Source: Streptomyces liliifuscus (GTDB lineage: Bacteria > Actinomycetota > Actinomycetes > Streptomycetales > Streptomycetaceae). Taken from it: a stretch of 64,000 nucleotides of DNA. Shown one piece after another: positions 8,473-17,389 of this stretch (position 1 is the first letter of the stretch; each line of letters begins with the position of its first letter). The notes beneath the pieces are model-generated. The model did no database searches. It had not been told where the DNA came from and worked only from the letters and a program-made list of their open reading frames with translations. The stretch spans positions 9,920,001 to 9,984,000 of the forward strand of contig NZ_CP066831.1 of the NCBI RefSeq assembly GCF_016598615.1, in the 5' to 3' direction. The position numbers and the translations under genes are program-made.

Positions 8473-9506
8473 CCCCCGGCGCCCTCGCCGACTACGGGTG
8501 CTCCCTCGCCGCGGCGCCCTCCATCAGAGAACCGCTCCACGCACCCGTGGCCCATCTCGTACGCGGCGGAGTCATCGAAGGCATCCACTACGGTTCGGTG
8601 GTCGTGCTGGCCGCCGACGGAAGCGTGGAACTGCAGATCGGTGACATCGAGGCGGCCTTCTACCCCCGCTCGGCCCTCAAGCCGGTGCAGGCCGTGGCGA
8701 TGCTGCGCGCCGGGCTGCCGCTCGACGGCGACCTGCTCTCGCTGGCCGCCGCGAGCCACTCCGGCGAGGAGCGCCATCTCGCCGGCACCCGGCGGATCCT
8801 TGAGCTCGCCGGACTCGCCGAGGACGATCTGCGCAACGTCACGGACCTGCCCTACGACCCGGTCGTCCGCGAGGACTGGATCCGCGCCGGCCGACTGCCC
8901 TCCCGGCTCGCGCAGAACTGCTCCGGCAAGCACGCGGCGATGCTCTACACCGCACGCCTGAACGGCTGGTCGCTCGACGACTACCTCGACCCCGCGCATC
9001 CGCTCCAGCAGGCGATCGCGGAGATCGTCGAGGACCTGACCGGCCAGGCCATCGCCCAGGTCACGGTCGACGGCTGCGGTGCCCCGCTGTTCTCCGTCTC
9101 GCTGCACGGGCTCGCCCGCGCCGCCGCCCGGATCACGACGGCCCCGCCCGGCACCCCCGAGGCACGGGTCGCCGACGCGATGCGCGAGCACGCCGAGATG
9201 GCGTCCGGCACCGGCCGCGACGTCGCCGCGCTGATGCGGGCCGTACCCGGCCTGCTCACCAAGGACGGCTTCGAGGGCGTACAGGTAGCCGCGCTCCCCG
9301 ACGGCCGGGCCGTCGCCGTGAAGATCGCGGACGGCGCCGACCGGGCCCGCGTACCGGTCACCGCGGCGGCACTCGCCCGCTGCGGCGTAGACCCGTCCGC
9401 GCTCACCGAGTTCGCCGGGGCGCCGCTCCTCGGCGGCGGCACGGTGGTCGGAAGCATCCGCCCGGCCCGGGCACTCGACCCGATCGCAGGGCCTCCGGCG
9501 TCCTGA
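8469..9506 (+). CDS. L-asparaginase II family (Rhizobium-type AnsA)
   Basis: 345 aa. Hydrolyses L-asparagine to aspartate and ammonia in the cytoplasm. It belongs to the Rhizobium etli-type asparaginases, unrelated to the E. coli enzymes: the markers are FYPRSALKPVQ, ASHSGEERHL, QNCSGKHAAML with the conserved Ser-Gly-Lys-His, and VDGCGAPLFSVSL. The frame is open far upstream, but ATG 8469 overlaps the permease stop and gives the full family length. No signal peptide is present. Third gene of the asparagine unit, followed 80 bases later by aspartase. Confidence 0.9.
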   Translation: MTPGALADYGCSLAAAPSIREPLHAPVAHLVRGGVIEGIHYGSVVVLAADGSVELQIGDIEAAFYPRSALKPVQAVAMLRAGLPLDGDLLSLAAASHSGEERHLAGTRRILELAGLAEDDLRNVTDLPYDPVVREDWIRAGRLPSRLAQNCSGKHAAMLYTARLNGWSLDDYLDPAHPLQQAIAEIVEDLTGQAIAQVTVDGCGAPLFSVSLHGLARAAARITTAPPGTPEARVADAMREHAEMASGTGRDVAALMRAVPGLLTKDGFEGVQVAALPDGRAVAVKIADGADRARVPVTAAALARCGVDPSALTEFAGAPLLGGGTVVGSIRPARALDPIAGPPAS

Positions 9507-9586
9507 GGAACCCAACGAATCCGCCGGACGCGCGACGTGCACAGCCTCGCCTCCCCACCCTCTCCAGAAGGAAGAACCGCACCGAC

Positions 9587-10984
9587 ATGACCGTCCGCAG
9601 TGAGCACGACCTGCTCGGCGACCGTGACGTCCCGGCCGAGGCGTACTGGGGGGTCCACTCCCTGCGTGCCAAGGAGAACTTCCCCATCACGGGGATGCCG
9701 ATCTCCGCGTACCCGCACCTGATCGAGGCGCTCGCAGCGGTCAAGGAGGCCGCCGCCCGCGCCAACGAGGACCTCGGGCTGCTGGAGCCCCGGAAGGCGG
9801 CCGCGATCGTGGCGGCCTGCCGGGAGATCCGGGACGGGAAACTGCACGACCAGTTCGTCGTGGACGTCATCCAGGGAGGGGCCGGCACCTCGACCAACAT
9901 GAACGCCAACGAGGTGGTCGCCAACCGGGCGTTGGAGCTTCTCGGTCACGCCAAGGGCGAGTACGAGTTCCTGCACCCGAACGAGGACGTCAACCTCGGG
10001 CAGTCGACCAACGACGTCTACCCGACGGCCGTCAAGGTCGCCACGGTGTTCGCGGTACGCGAGCTGCTCAAGGCGATGTCCGTGCTGCAGGACGCCTTCG
10101 CGGCCAAGGCGTTGGAGTTCCGCGACGTCCTCAAGATGGGGCGTACGCAGTTGCAGGACGCCGTGCCGATGACGCTAGGGCAGGAGTTCTCGGCGTACGC
10201 GGTGATGCTGGACGAGGACCGCAGCCGGCTCGCCGAGGCCGTCGAGCTGATCCACGAGATCAACCTGGGTGCGACGGCGATCGGCACCGGGCTCAACGCG
10301 CCCGCCGGGTACGCCGAGGCGGCGCGCCGGCACCTCGCCGACATCACCGGCCTTCCCCTGGTGACGGCGGCGAACCTGGTCGAGGCGACCCAGGACTGCG
10401 GGGCGTTCGTCCAGATGTCCGGAGTGCTGAAGCGGATCGCCGTAAAACTCTCCAAGAGCTGCAACGACCTGCGGCTGCTGTCGTCCGGGCCGCGAGCCGG
10501 GTTGAACGAGATCAACCTGCCGCCCGTGCAGGCCGGTTCGAGCATCATGCCCGGCAAGGTGAATCCGGTGATTCCCGAGGTCGTCAACCAGGTCGCCTTC
10601 GAGGTGATCGGCAACGACGTGACGATCACCATGGCGGCGGAGGCCGGGCAGCTCCAGCTGAACGCGTTCGAGCCGATCATTCTCCACTCGCTGTCCGAGA
10701 GCCTGACGCATCTGCGGGCGGCCTGCATGACGCTGGCCGAGCGGTGCGTCGCCGGAATCACGGCGAACACCGAGGCGCTGCGGGTGACCGTGGAGAACTC
10801 GATCGGCCTGGTCACCGCGCTGAACCCCCACATCGGCTATACGGCCGCGACGGACATCGCGAAGGAGGCCCTCGCGACCGGGCGCGGCGTCGCCGAACTG
10901 GTCCTGGAAAAGGGCCTGCTCCCACCGGACCGCCTGGCGGCGCTGCTTCGCCCCGAGGTCCTGGCGGGCTCCCAGACAGGCTGA
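9587..10984 (+). CDS. aspA: Aspartate ammonia-lyase (aspartase)
   Basis: 465 aa. Deaminates aspartate to fumarate, feeding the TCA cycle and releasing the second ammonia of asparagine. The superfamily signature GSSIMPGKVNPV is at about residues 317-328; GGAGTSTNMNANEV and GQSTNDVYPTA near the N-terminus are the other two conserved regions, and LKMGRTQLQDAVPMTLGQEF is typical of aspartase. AGAAGGAAG lies about 11 bases before ATG 9587. The short gap after asparaginase, with no terminator, suggests one transcript: uptake, deamidation, deamination. Confidence 0.95.
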   Translation: MTVRSEHDLLGDRDVPAEAYWGVHSLRAKENFPITGMPISAYPHLIEALAAVKEAAARANEDLGLLEPRKAAAIVAACREIRDGKLHDQFVVDVIQGGAGTSTNMNANEVVANRALELLGHAKGEYEFLHPNEDVNLGQSTNDVYPTAVKVATVFAVRELLKAMSVLQDAFAAKALEFRDVLKMGRTQLQDAVPMTLGQEFSAYAVMLDEDRSRLAEAVELIHEINLGATAIGTGLNAPAGYAEAARRHLADITGLPLVTAANLVEATQDCGAFVQMSGVLKRIAVKLSKSCNDLRLLSSGPRAGLNEINLPPVQAGSSIMPGKVNPVIPEVVNQVAFEVIGNDVTITMAAEAGQLQLNAFEPIILHSLSESLTHLRAACMTLAERCVAGITANTEALRVTVENSIGLVTALNPHIGYTAATDIAKEALATGRGVAELVLEKGLLPPDRLAALLRPEVLAGSQTG

Positions 10985-11028
10985 GGGGGCGGGGGTCCGT
11001 GTACGGGTGCGGCTCGGCGGTGGCTGTT

Positions 11029-11120
11029 CGCGCAGTTCCCCGCGCCCCTAAAAGCCCGCGCCGTTCCCCGCGCCCCTAAAAGCCAAAAGATTGCGCAGTT
11101 CCCCGCGCCCCTGAAGGGGC
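11029..11120. repeat. Three tandem copies of a short Streptomyces intergenic repeat
   Basis: The unit GCGCAGTTCCCCGCGCCCCT occurs at 11030-11049 and 11093-11112, and with one change (GCGCCGTTCC...) at 11058-11077, the first two each followed by AAAAGCC. The last copy continues into the hairpin GCCCCTGAAGGGGC. This fills part of the 376-bp gap between aspartase and glutaminase; the rest of the gap shows no gene. The same repeat recurs at five other places in the window. It may end aspA transcription. Confidence 0.8.
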
Positions 11121-11285
11121 ACGCCCCCACCCAGCGGCAGTCGCCCCCCGGCCGAAGGGGTCGTGTCGGGGTTTCCGATCGCAGCACGACCTCCCGAGGG
11201 CACCCAATAGAACAGGGGATGACACAGCTGCGATCGGATGCCCCGTCGCGGCCCCGACCCGACGACACACGGGAGGCGCATCTTT

Positions 11286-11313
11286 CAGGGGCGCGAGGAA
11301 CGGCGCGACCAGC
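11286..11313 (-). repeat. Inverted, degenerate copy of the GCGCAGTTCCCCGCGCCCC repeat
   Basis: Here the element reads on the other strand (AGGGGCGCGAGGAACGGCGC, then GACCAGCC), so with the three copies at 11029-11120 it brackets the gap before glutaminase as an inverted pair. Two positions differ from the consensus. Confidence 0.6.
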
Positions 11314-11360
11314 CCCACCCAACCCGCACCCACACACGAACCGGCGTCACAATGGTGATC

Positions 11361-12284
11361 ATGAGCTCGCCCCTGACCTTCCAACCGGTCCTGCAGCGAA
11401 TCGCCGAAGAGATCGCGGCCGCCCCCGACCGCGGCCGCCCCGCCGACTACATCCCGGCGCTCGCGGCATGCGACCCGCACAGCTTCGGCATGGCGGTCGC
11501 AGAACTGGACGGCACGGTGTACGGCGTCGGCGACTGGCGCCAGCCCTTCTCGACGCAGTCCATCACCAAGGTCTTCACCCTCGCCCTCGACCTGGCCCGC
11601 GAGGGCGACGAACTCTGGGAACACGTAGGCCGCGAACCCTCCGGCAACCCCTTCAACTCCCTCGTACAGCTGGAGTACGAGAACGGCATCCCCCGCAACC
11701 CGTTCATCAACGCCGGCGCCCTCGTCGTCACCGACCGCCTCCACACCCGAACCGGCGACGCGGCGCGCACACTCCTCGACTTCCTGCGCGCGGAGAGCGG
11801 CAACGACCAGCTCGCCATCAACAAGGACGTCGCCGCCTCCGAGGCCACCCGAGGCGACCGCAACGCCGCACTGGGCCACTTCATGGCGTCGTACGGGAAC
11901 ATCGAGAACCAGGTCCCCGTCCTCCTGGACCAGTATTTCCACCAGTGCTCCATCGAGGCCTCCTGCGCGGACCTCGCCCTCGCCACCGGCTTCCTCGCCC
12001 GCCACGGCATCCGCTCCGACGGCACCCGCCTGCTGACCCAGAGCCAGTCCAAACAGGTCAACGCGATCATGCTCACCTGCGGCACGTACGACGCGGCGGG
12101 CGACTTCGCCTACCGCGTGGGCCTGCCCGGCAAGAGCGGCGTCGGCGGCGGCATCATCGCCGTCGTCCCCGGCCGCTGCACGCTCTGCGTCTGGAGCCCC
12201 GGCCTGGACGAGCGGGGCAACTCGGTGGCGGGAGTAACAGCCCTGGACCGCTTCACGACCCTCACGGGCGTGTCCGTGTTCTAG
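11361..12284 (+). CDS. glsA: Glutaminase
   Basis: 307 aa, close to the family norm of about 305. Converts glutamine to glutamate and ammonia in the cytoplasm, using a beta-lactamase-like fold. The nucleophile region QPFSTQSITKVFTLA (Ser-x-x-Lys) is present, as are NPFNSLVQLEYE, PFINAGALVV, ASYGNI and the C-terminal GLPGKSGVGGGI. The frame opens upstream at 11238; ATG 11361 gives the normal N-terminus and ATG 11352 is an alternative. No good Shine-Dalgarno is seen. It is probably transcribed separately from aspA, but it adds to a nitrogen-scavenging theme. Confidence 0.93.
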   Translation: MSSPLTFQPVLQRIAEEIAAAPDRGRPADYIPALAACDPHSFGMAVAELDGTVYGVGDWRQPFSTQSITKVFTLALDLAREGDELWEHVGREPSGNPFNSLVQLEYENGIPRNPFINAGALVVTDRLHTRTGDAARTLLDFLRAESGNDQLAINKDVAASEATRGDRNAALGHFMASYGNIENQVPVLLDQYFHQCSIEASCADLALATGFLARHGIRSDGTRLLTQSQSKQVNAIMLTCGTYDAAGDFAYRVGLPGKSGVGGGIIAVVPGRCTLCVWSPGLDERGNSVAGVTALDRFTTLTGVSVF

Positions 12285-12415
12285 CCGGTTCGAGGGGAAC
12301 GTCCGCCGGCACCGAAGCGACGGCCGCCGCCCGGTAACACGGCGGACATGCTGCGGCTGCCGCTCAGAGGGAGACGTGTCGCTTTCCGGCCACCCCGCGT
12401 TGACACGCTGACCGA

Positions 12416-13822
12416 GTGTTGGCCAAGGGTTTCTCCGTCGATCTGCGTCGCTGTCAACTGCTCGGGCTCACGGGCTCGGTCGTCCTCGCGCTGGGAGGCG
12501 AGACGGCCGGGGCACTGCCCGTAAGGGAGTTGCCGGCCCTCGCGTCGGGACGGGCGGCGCTCGGGCTGGTCGGCGTGTACTTCGGAGTGGTGCTGCTCAT
12601 AGCGGCCTGGGGTCTGCTGGGGCGCGTGATCCGAGGGCCCGAGCCACCGAGTCCGCGAGCGCTGCTGGTCGTACTCGCCGTGTGGGCCACGCCGTTGCTC
12701 CTCGCGCCGCCGCTGTTCAGCCGTGACGTCTACAGCTATCTCGCACAGGGCGCGATGGTCGACGCGCACATCGACGTCTACACGCACGGCCCGGCCATAC
12801 TCGGCGGACCACTCGCGGACGAGGTCGCACCCGTGTGGCAGCGGACCGCGACACCGTACGGACCGGTCTTCCTCGCGGTGTCCTCCGCGCTGTCCGGGCT
12901 GACCCGCGGCGAGGTGCCCGCCGGCCTGTTCGGCATGCGGGTCGTCGCGCTGCTCGGCGTGGCGCTGATGGCGGCCGCGCTGCCGAGGCTGGCCAGGCAC
13001 AGCGGCGCGGATCCGGCCGCCGCGCTGTGGCTCGGCGCGCTCAACCCGCTCGTGCTGCTGCACCTCGTCGCCGGAGCGCACAACGACGCCATCATGCTCG
13101 GCCTGCTGGGCGCGGGACTGGTGGCGGCGCTCGGCCGGTGGCCCGTCCTGGGCGCGGTGCTCGTCACGCTCGCGGCCCTCGTCAAGGTCCCCGCCCTGCT
13201 CGGCCTCGCGGCCGTCGTGGCCCTCCAGGTGCGGGCCGGCCGCAGCATGGGGAGAGCCATCGCCACGACGGCGGCCGCCGCAGCGGCCACCACCGTCGCG
13301 GCAACGGCCGCCGCCGGTACGGGATACGGGTGGATAGGCGCCCTCAAGACGCCCGTGTCGCCGGAGAACCTGTCGCCCACGAGCGTTCTCGGCCGTGCCA
13401 CCGGTGCCCTTCTCCAAGGCCTGGGCAGCGATCTCGCGCGCTTCGCACTGCCCGCCTGGCACGCCCTCGGACTCGCGGCCACAGCGGTCGCCGTACTCGT
13501 CATATGGCTGCGCCGCCCCCGCCTCAGCCCGGTCTACGCGCTGGGCCTCAGCCTGGCGACGGTGGCCGTGCTCGGCCCGGCCATCCGCCCCTGGTACGCG
13601 CTGTGGGGGCTGTTCCTCATCGCCGCGGCCGCGCCCAGCACATCCGTACGCCACCGCGTCGCCGCCGTGAGCGGAGCCCTCGCGCTCGCGGTCCTGCCGA
13701 GCGGCGGTCCGCCCGATGCCGAGCAGCTGGCCCTGGCGGTGTCCGGCGGGATGCTCGCGCTGGTCGTGCTCTGGCAGGCCCACCAGACGACGACCGCTCC
13801 CGTCCTGGGGCGGACCGCATGA
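12416..13822 (+). CDS. mptB: Polyprenol-phosphomannose-dependent alpha-1,6-mannosyltransferase, MptB-like
   Basis: 468 aa polytopic membrane protein, about 11-13 helices. MptB-type GT-C enzymes take mannose from polyprenyl-phosphate-mannose outside the membrane and build the alpha-1,6 mannan core of lipoglycans. Markers are the first extracytoplasmic loop RDVYSYLAQGAMV with the GT-C acidic residue, TPYGPVFLAVS, NPLVLLHLVAGAHNDAIMLGLL, and the late IRPWYALWGLF. GTG 12416 is the best available start. A TTGACA at 12400 lies too close to serve as its -35 box. The stop overlaps the next mannosyltransferase (ATGA), so the two are coupled. Confidence 0.86.
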   Translation: MLAKGFSVDLRRCQLLGLTGSVVLALGGETAGALPVRELPALASGRAALGLVGVYFGVVLLIAAWGLLGRVIRGPEPPSPRALLVVLAVWATPLLLAPPLFSRDVYSYLAQGAMVDAHIDVYTHGPAILGGPLADEVAPVWQRTATPYGPVFLAVSSALSGLTRGEVPAGLFGMRVVALLGVALMAAALPRLARHSGADPAAALWLGALNPLVLLHLVAGAHNDAIMLGLLGAGLVAALGRWPVLGAVLVTLAALVKVPALLGLAAVVALQVRAGRSMGRAIATTAAAAAATTVAATAAAGTGYGWIGALKTPVSPENLSPTSVLGRATGALLQGLGSDLARFALPAWHALGLAATAVAVLVIWLRRPRLSPVYALGLSLATVAVLGPAIRPWYALWGLFLIAAAAPSTSVRHRVAAVSGALALAVLPSGGPPDAEQLALAVSGGMLALVVLWQAHQTTTAPVLGRTA

Positions 13823-15219
13823 GGCTGACCGGTACGGATCGCGGGCGGCTGCTCCTCGTGCTCGCCCTGGCAACCGCGGTGGCCGTCTTCACCGCGACCG
13901 TGCCGCTCCTTCGGGACTGGTTCGACCTGCGGGTCTACCACGGGGCCGTCGACGCCTGGATCCACCACGGCGGCAGCGTCTACGACTACCGGGTGCCGGG
14001 GACGGAGTACGGCTTCACGTATCCGCCGTTCGCCGCGGTCAGCATGCTGCCGATGGCGCTGCTCGCCCTGCACGCCGCGATCGCCGTGGGCCTGGTGCTC
14101 AACCTCGCCGCGACGGCCTTCGTCCTGCACGTCCTGGCGGGGGAGAGGCTGCGCCGGCACGGCTGGTTCGGCCTCGCCGTCACGGTCTGTCTGCTCGCCC
14201 TTCTCGAACCGGTCCGCGACACCTTCAGCTTCGGCCAGGTCAACCTCGTGCTGTTGGCTCTCGTCCTCGGCGACGCCTGGCTGCTGTCGACGGGCCGTGC
14301 GCGCTGGGCCGGCGTCGGGATCGGGCTCGCCGCCGCGATCAAGCTGACGCCCGCGATCTTCATCGTCCTGCTGCTCCTCGCCGGACGTCGGCGGGCCGCC
14401 GGAACCGCGGTGGGCGTCGCCGCGGCAGCCACCGCGCTCGCGGCCTGGGTCATGCCCGACGCCTCCCGCTTCTACTGGACCGAGGCGGTCTGGGACACCA
14501 CCCGCATCGGCCGTCTCGACTACGTCTCCAACCAGTCGCTGCAAGGCGTACTGGCCCGGCTCGCCGACCCCGCCGAACCGAGCCGCGCCGCCTGGGCGTT
14601 GGCGGCGCTGGTCGTGCTCGGCGTGTGGGTGTGGCGCGCGCGCCGGGCGCTGGCGGCGGACGACGTCCTCGGCGCCTTCGCCCTCACCGGGCTCGCCGCC
14701 TGTCTCCTCAGCCCGATCACCTGGGTGCATCACCTCGTCTGGCTGCTGCCGTCGCTCGCGATCCTGTTCGGGGAGGGGCTCCGGCGCAGACGGCTGCTGT
14801 GGATCGCCGGGGGCCTGTACGTCCTGCTGTGCAGCAGTGTGGTGTGGCTGTGGTTCGACGACGCGTCCGGCATCGACGGCTTCGTCGGCAGCAACACCTA
14901 TGTGTGGATCACCCTCGGCCTGCTCCTCGGGCTGCCCGTCGGTCAGGCACGGCTGAACCGCCCGCCGTGGAAACGCAGGACCAGTGACACGGCGCCCGCG
15001 CCCAGTCCCGCGGCGCCCGCGAGGGTCCCCGCCTCCGCCAGCCAGTCGGCCGAGGCGTCCTCGCCCGTCGTGACCGCGGGCACTGCCGCCGGGCCCGCCG
15101 TGGACACGCGGCGCGGCGGCAGCAGCGAGCCCACCGGTTCGACACGCCCGGCGGCCCCGAAGCCCCAGTCGAGCAGCGAGCGCGCCTCCTCGTACACGGT
15201 GAATCCGCCGCCCGCCTGA
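13819..15219 (+). CDS. GT87 alpha-mannosyltransferase-like membrane protein with disordered tail
   Basis: 466 aa. A GT-C fold enzyme of the GT87/DUF2029 family, related to mycobacterial alpha-1,2-mannosyltransferases that branch lipoglycans. Membrane helices fill residues ~10-375; the first loop has the acidic motif DWFDLRVYHGAVDAW, followed by EYGFTYPPFAAV, and later SFGQVNLVLLALV and LSPITWVHHLVWLLP. Residues after ~375 form a Pro/Ala/Ser-rich tail encoded entirely opposite the 3' end of the D-Ala-D-Ala carboxypeptidase gene (277 bp shared). Either the tail is real and dispensable or it exists only because no stop codon occurs. Coupled to mptB by ATGA. Confidence 0.82.
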   Translation: MRLTGTDRGRLLLVLALATAVAVFTATVPLLRDWFDLRVYHGAVDAWIHHGGSVYDYRVPGTEYGFTYPPFAAVSMLPMALLALHAAIAVGLVLNLAATAFVLHVLAGERLRRHGWFGLAVTVCLLALLEPVRDTFSFGQVNLVLLALVLGDAWLLSTGRARWAGVGIGLAAAIKLTPAIFIVLLLLAGRRRAAGTAVGVAAAATALAAWVMPDASRFYWTEAVWDTTRIGRLDYVSNQSLQGVLARLADPAEPSRAAWALAALVVLGVWVWRARRALAADDVLGAFALTGLAACLLSPITWVHHLVWLLPSLAILFGEGLRRRRLLWIAGGLYVLLCSSVVWLWFDDASGIDGFVGSNTYVWITLGLLLGLPVGQARLNRPPWKRRTSDTAPAPSPAAPARVPASASQSAEASSPVVTAGTAAGPAVDTRRGGSSEPTGSTRPAAPKPQSSSERASSYTVNPPPA

Positions 15220-16121
15220 GGGTCCATCACCGTGACGACGAGGGTGCGCCCGTCCCGGCGCGCGGCGGCGACGAGCGTGTTGCCCGCCTGGGAGGTGTAG
15301 CCGTTCTTGACGCCGACGAGCCCCCGATAGGGCGCGACCCCGTCGGCGCCGGTGAGCAGCCGGTTGGTGTTCTGGATCTCGAACGACCAACCGCCGGCCG
15401 GGAACTTGGCGCGGACGGTGGCGGCGTACCGCGCGAAGTCCGCGTTGCGCAGCCCGGCCCGCCCGAAGACGGCCAGGTCGTACGCGGACGACACCTGCCC
15501 CGGCGTGTCGTACCCGTCGGGCGAGACGACCCGCGTGTCGCGGGCGCCCAGGGACCGGGCCTTGGCCTGCATCTGGGCGGCCGTGCTGCGCCAGCCGCCG
15601 TTCATCTCGGCCAGTACGTGCACGGCGTCGTTGCCGGAGTTCAGGAAGACGCCCCGCCACAGGTCGGCGGCGCTGTAGGTACGGCCCTCGGCGATGCCGA
15701 CCCGGCTGCTGCCGGGGCCGACGCCCGCCAGTTCCTCCGCCGTGACGGTGTGCCGGACCGCCGCGGGCAGCACCGGCAGCACGGTCAGTGCGAAGAGGGT
15801 CTTCAACGTGCTGGCGGGCGGCAGCTTGAGATGGGCGTTGTGCGCCGCGAGCACCTCGCCGGTCTCGGCGTCGGCCACCACCCACGACCGGGCGGAGACG
15901 TCCTGGGGCACCTTGGGCGCCCCGGCCCGGGGCCTTACCTGGGTCCCGGGCCGGTCCAGCGTCGAGGGCCGCGCGGTGGCGGGTTTCGACGCGGAGACAT
16001 GGGGAGTGGCCGGGGCGGCTCCGTCGTGGGCGGCGGCCGTTTTCGGCGCGAAGGCCAGCGCACCCACCACACAGGCGGCGGAGCAGCAGACGGCCGCACG
16101 CGAAGGAAATCCGATTGTCAT
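14943..16121 (-). CDS. D-alanyl-D-alanine carboxypeptidase (peptidase S11, PBP5/6-like)
   Basis: 392 aa. Removes the terminal D-Ala from peptidoglycan stem peptides. An Ala-rich signal peptide spans ~1-31, followed by a Pro/Ala-rich linker. Active-site motifs are Ser-x-x-Lys in PPASTLKTLF, Ser-Gly-Asn in LNSGNDAVH, and KNG in GVKNGYTSQAGN where S11 enzymes commonly have KTG (threonine replaced by asparagine). A hydrophobic segment near the end (TLAGAAGLGAGAVSLVL) followed by a basic tail anchors it to the membrane. Its last ~92 codons overlap the convergent GT87 gene; the membrane anchor argues that this is the strand with the meaningful protein there. Confidence 0.92.
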   Translation of the reverse strand: MTIGFPSRAAVCCSAACVVGALAFAPKTAAAHDGAAPATPHVSASKPATARPSTLDRPGTQVRPRAGAPKVPQDVSARSWVVADAETGEVLAAHNAHLKLPPASTLKTLFALTVLPVLPAAVRHTVTAEELAGVGPGSSRVGIAEGRTYSAADLWRGVFLNSGNDAVHVLAEMNGGWRSTAAQMQAKARSLGARDTRVVSPDGYDTPGQVSSAYDLAVFGRAGLRNADFARYAATVRAKFPAGGWSFEIQNTNRLLTGADGVAPYRGLVGVKNGYTSQAGNTLVAAARRDGRTLVVTVMDPQAGGGFTVYEEARSLLDWGFGAAGRVEPVGSLLPPRRVSTAGPAAVPAVTTGEDASADWLAEAGTLAGAAGLGAGAVSLVLRFHGGRFSRA

Positions 16122-16246
16122 ACCGCCAACCTAGGAACGCGCAGGTCACATCCCCGGCTGCCCGGGCCGGGCGGCGGCATCGAGCACCCGGATGCCGCAG
16201 CGTTCCGGGGCCTGCCAGGTCCGGGGCGGGCCCGCGAGGTCCACCT

Positions 16247-17389
16247 CTACTGGCCCGTGGGCACGGTCGGCTGGACCTGCCGCAGGAACGTCGCGTTGTC
16301 CGGGGTCCGGCGCAGCTTGTCCAGGAGCGTCTCAAGCCCGGCCTGCGGGTCCCCGCGGGAGAGCAGGGCGCGCCGCAGACCTCGTACGGCCCCCAACTCG
16401 GCGGCCGGGACGAGGAGTTCCTCGCGGCGGGTGCCGGACGGGGTGATGTCGACGGCGGGGAAGATCCGTCGGGACGCGAGATTGCGGTCCAGGCGGAGCT
16501 CCATGTTGCCGGTGCTCTTGAGCTCCTCGAAGTAGTAGTCGTCTGCGCGGGAGCCGGTCTCCACGAGGGCGGTGGCGATGATGGTGAGCGAGCCGGCCTC
16601 CTCGGTGAGGCGCGCGGCCCCGAAGAACCGCTTGGGCCCGTGCAGCGCGGCCGCGTCGACACCGCCGCTGAGGGTGCGGCCACTGGTGGCGGCCGCGTTG
16701 TTGTGCGCCCGGCACAGCCGGGTGAGCGAGTCGAGCAGGATCACGACGTCCTGGCCGGCCTCGACCAGCCGCTTGGCGCGCTCCACGGCCAGCTCGGCGA
16801 GCGCGATGTGCTGCTTGGGAGCCTGGTCGAAGGTGGAGGCGAGCACCTCACCCCGTACGGAACGGCGCATGTCGGTGACCTCCTCGGGCCGCTCGTCGAG
16901 GAGTACCACCATCAGGTGGGCCTCGGGGTGGTTGCCGGCGACGGCGGCGGCCAGCTGCTGGAGCAGCACGGTCTTGCCGGTCTTGGGCGGGGCGACGATC
17001 AGGCCGCGCTGGCCCTTGCCGATCGGCGCGACCAGGTCGATGAGACGGGTGGTCGCACCGCCCGCCGGGTGTTCGAGGTGCAGCCGCTCACACGGGTGCA
17101 GCGGGGTCAGGTCATGGAAGTGCGGGCGGCCACGCAGTTGCGCTGCCGGCAGGCCGTTGACCCGCTGGACCTCGGTGAGGGCTCGCTGCTTGCCGCGTAC
17201 GCCTTCGACGAGGTCGCCCTTGCGCAGTCCGTGTCGGTGGATCAGCGCGGCGGAGACCTGAAGGTCGGAGGGCCCGGGAAGCAGGCTCTGGGCCCGCAGG
17301 TGGCCCTGCCCGTTCGAGGTGATGTCGAGTACGCCGGTGGCCTGCTCCTGGGTGACGGGAGTGGGCGGGCGTTCGAGTGTGGTGGTCAT
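16247..17389 (-). CDS. Rho transcription termination factor paralogue (short form)
   Basis: 380 aa. Hexameric RNA-dependent helicase family that ends transcription. The ATPase is intact: Walker A APPKTGKT, DERPEEVTDMRRSV, Walker B VVILLDSLTR, GGVDAAALHGPKRFFGAAR, and TGNMELRLDR. The N-terminal OB-fold is short and divergent (GVLDITSNGQGHLRAQSLLP), and the long Arg/Asp-rich insertion of the main actinobacterial Rho (about 650-700 aa) is missing. It is therefore likely a second rho. ATG 17389 has GAAAGGA nine bases upstream, although the frame stays open to 17914. See the leader entry for possible autoregulation. Confidence 0.88.
   Translation of the reverse strand: MTTTLERPPTPVTQEQATGVLDITSNGQGHLRAQSLLPGPSDLQVSAALIHRHGLRKGDLVEGVRGKQRALTEVQRVNGLPAAQLRGRPHFHDLTPLHPCERLHLEHPAGGATTRLIDLVAPIGKGQRGLIVAPPKTGKTVLLQQLAAAVAGNHPEAHLMVVLLDERPEEVTDMRRSVRGEVLASTFDQAPKQHIALAELAVERAKRLVEAGQDVVILLDSLTRLCRAHNNAAATSGRTLSGGVDAAALHGPKRFFGAARLTEEAGSLTIIATALVETGSRADDYYFEELKSTGNMELRLDRNLASRRIFPAVDITPSGTRREELLVPAAELGAVRGLRRALLSRGDPQAGLETLLDKLRRTPDNATFLRQVQPTVPTGQ

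Noticed and set aside
12400..12405. TTGACA as -35 box of mptB
   Set aside because: It lies only 10 bases before the start codon, so its transcript would begin inside the gene.
13534..16683. 1049-residue minus-strand frame across the mannosyltransferases, carboxypeptidase and rho
   Set aside because: It runs in the wrong frame through several genes with strong family motifs and has low-complexity composition.
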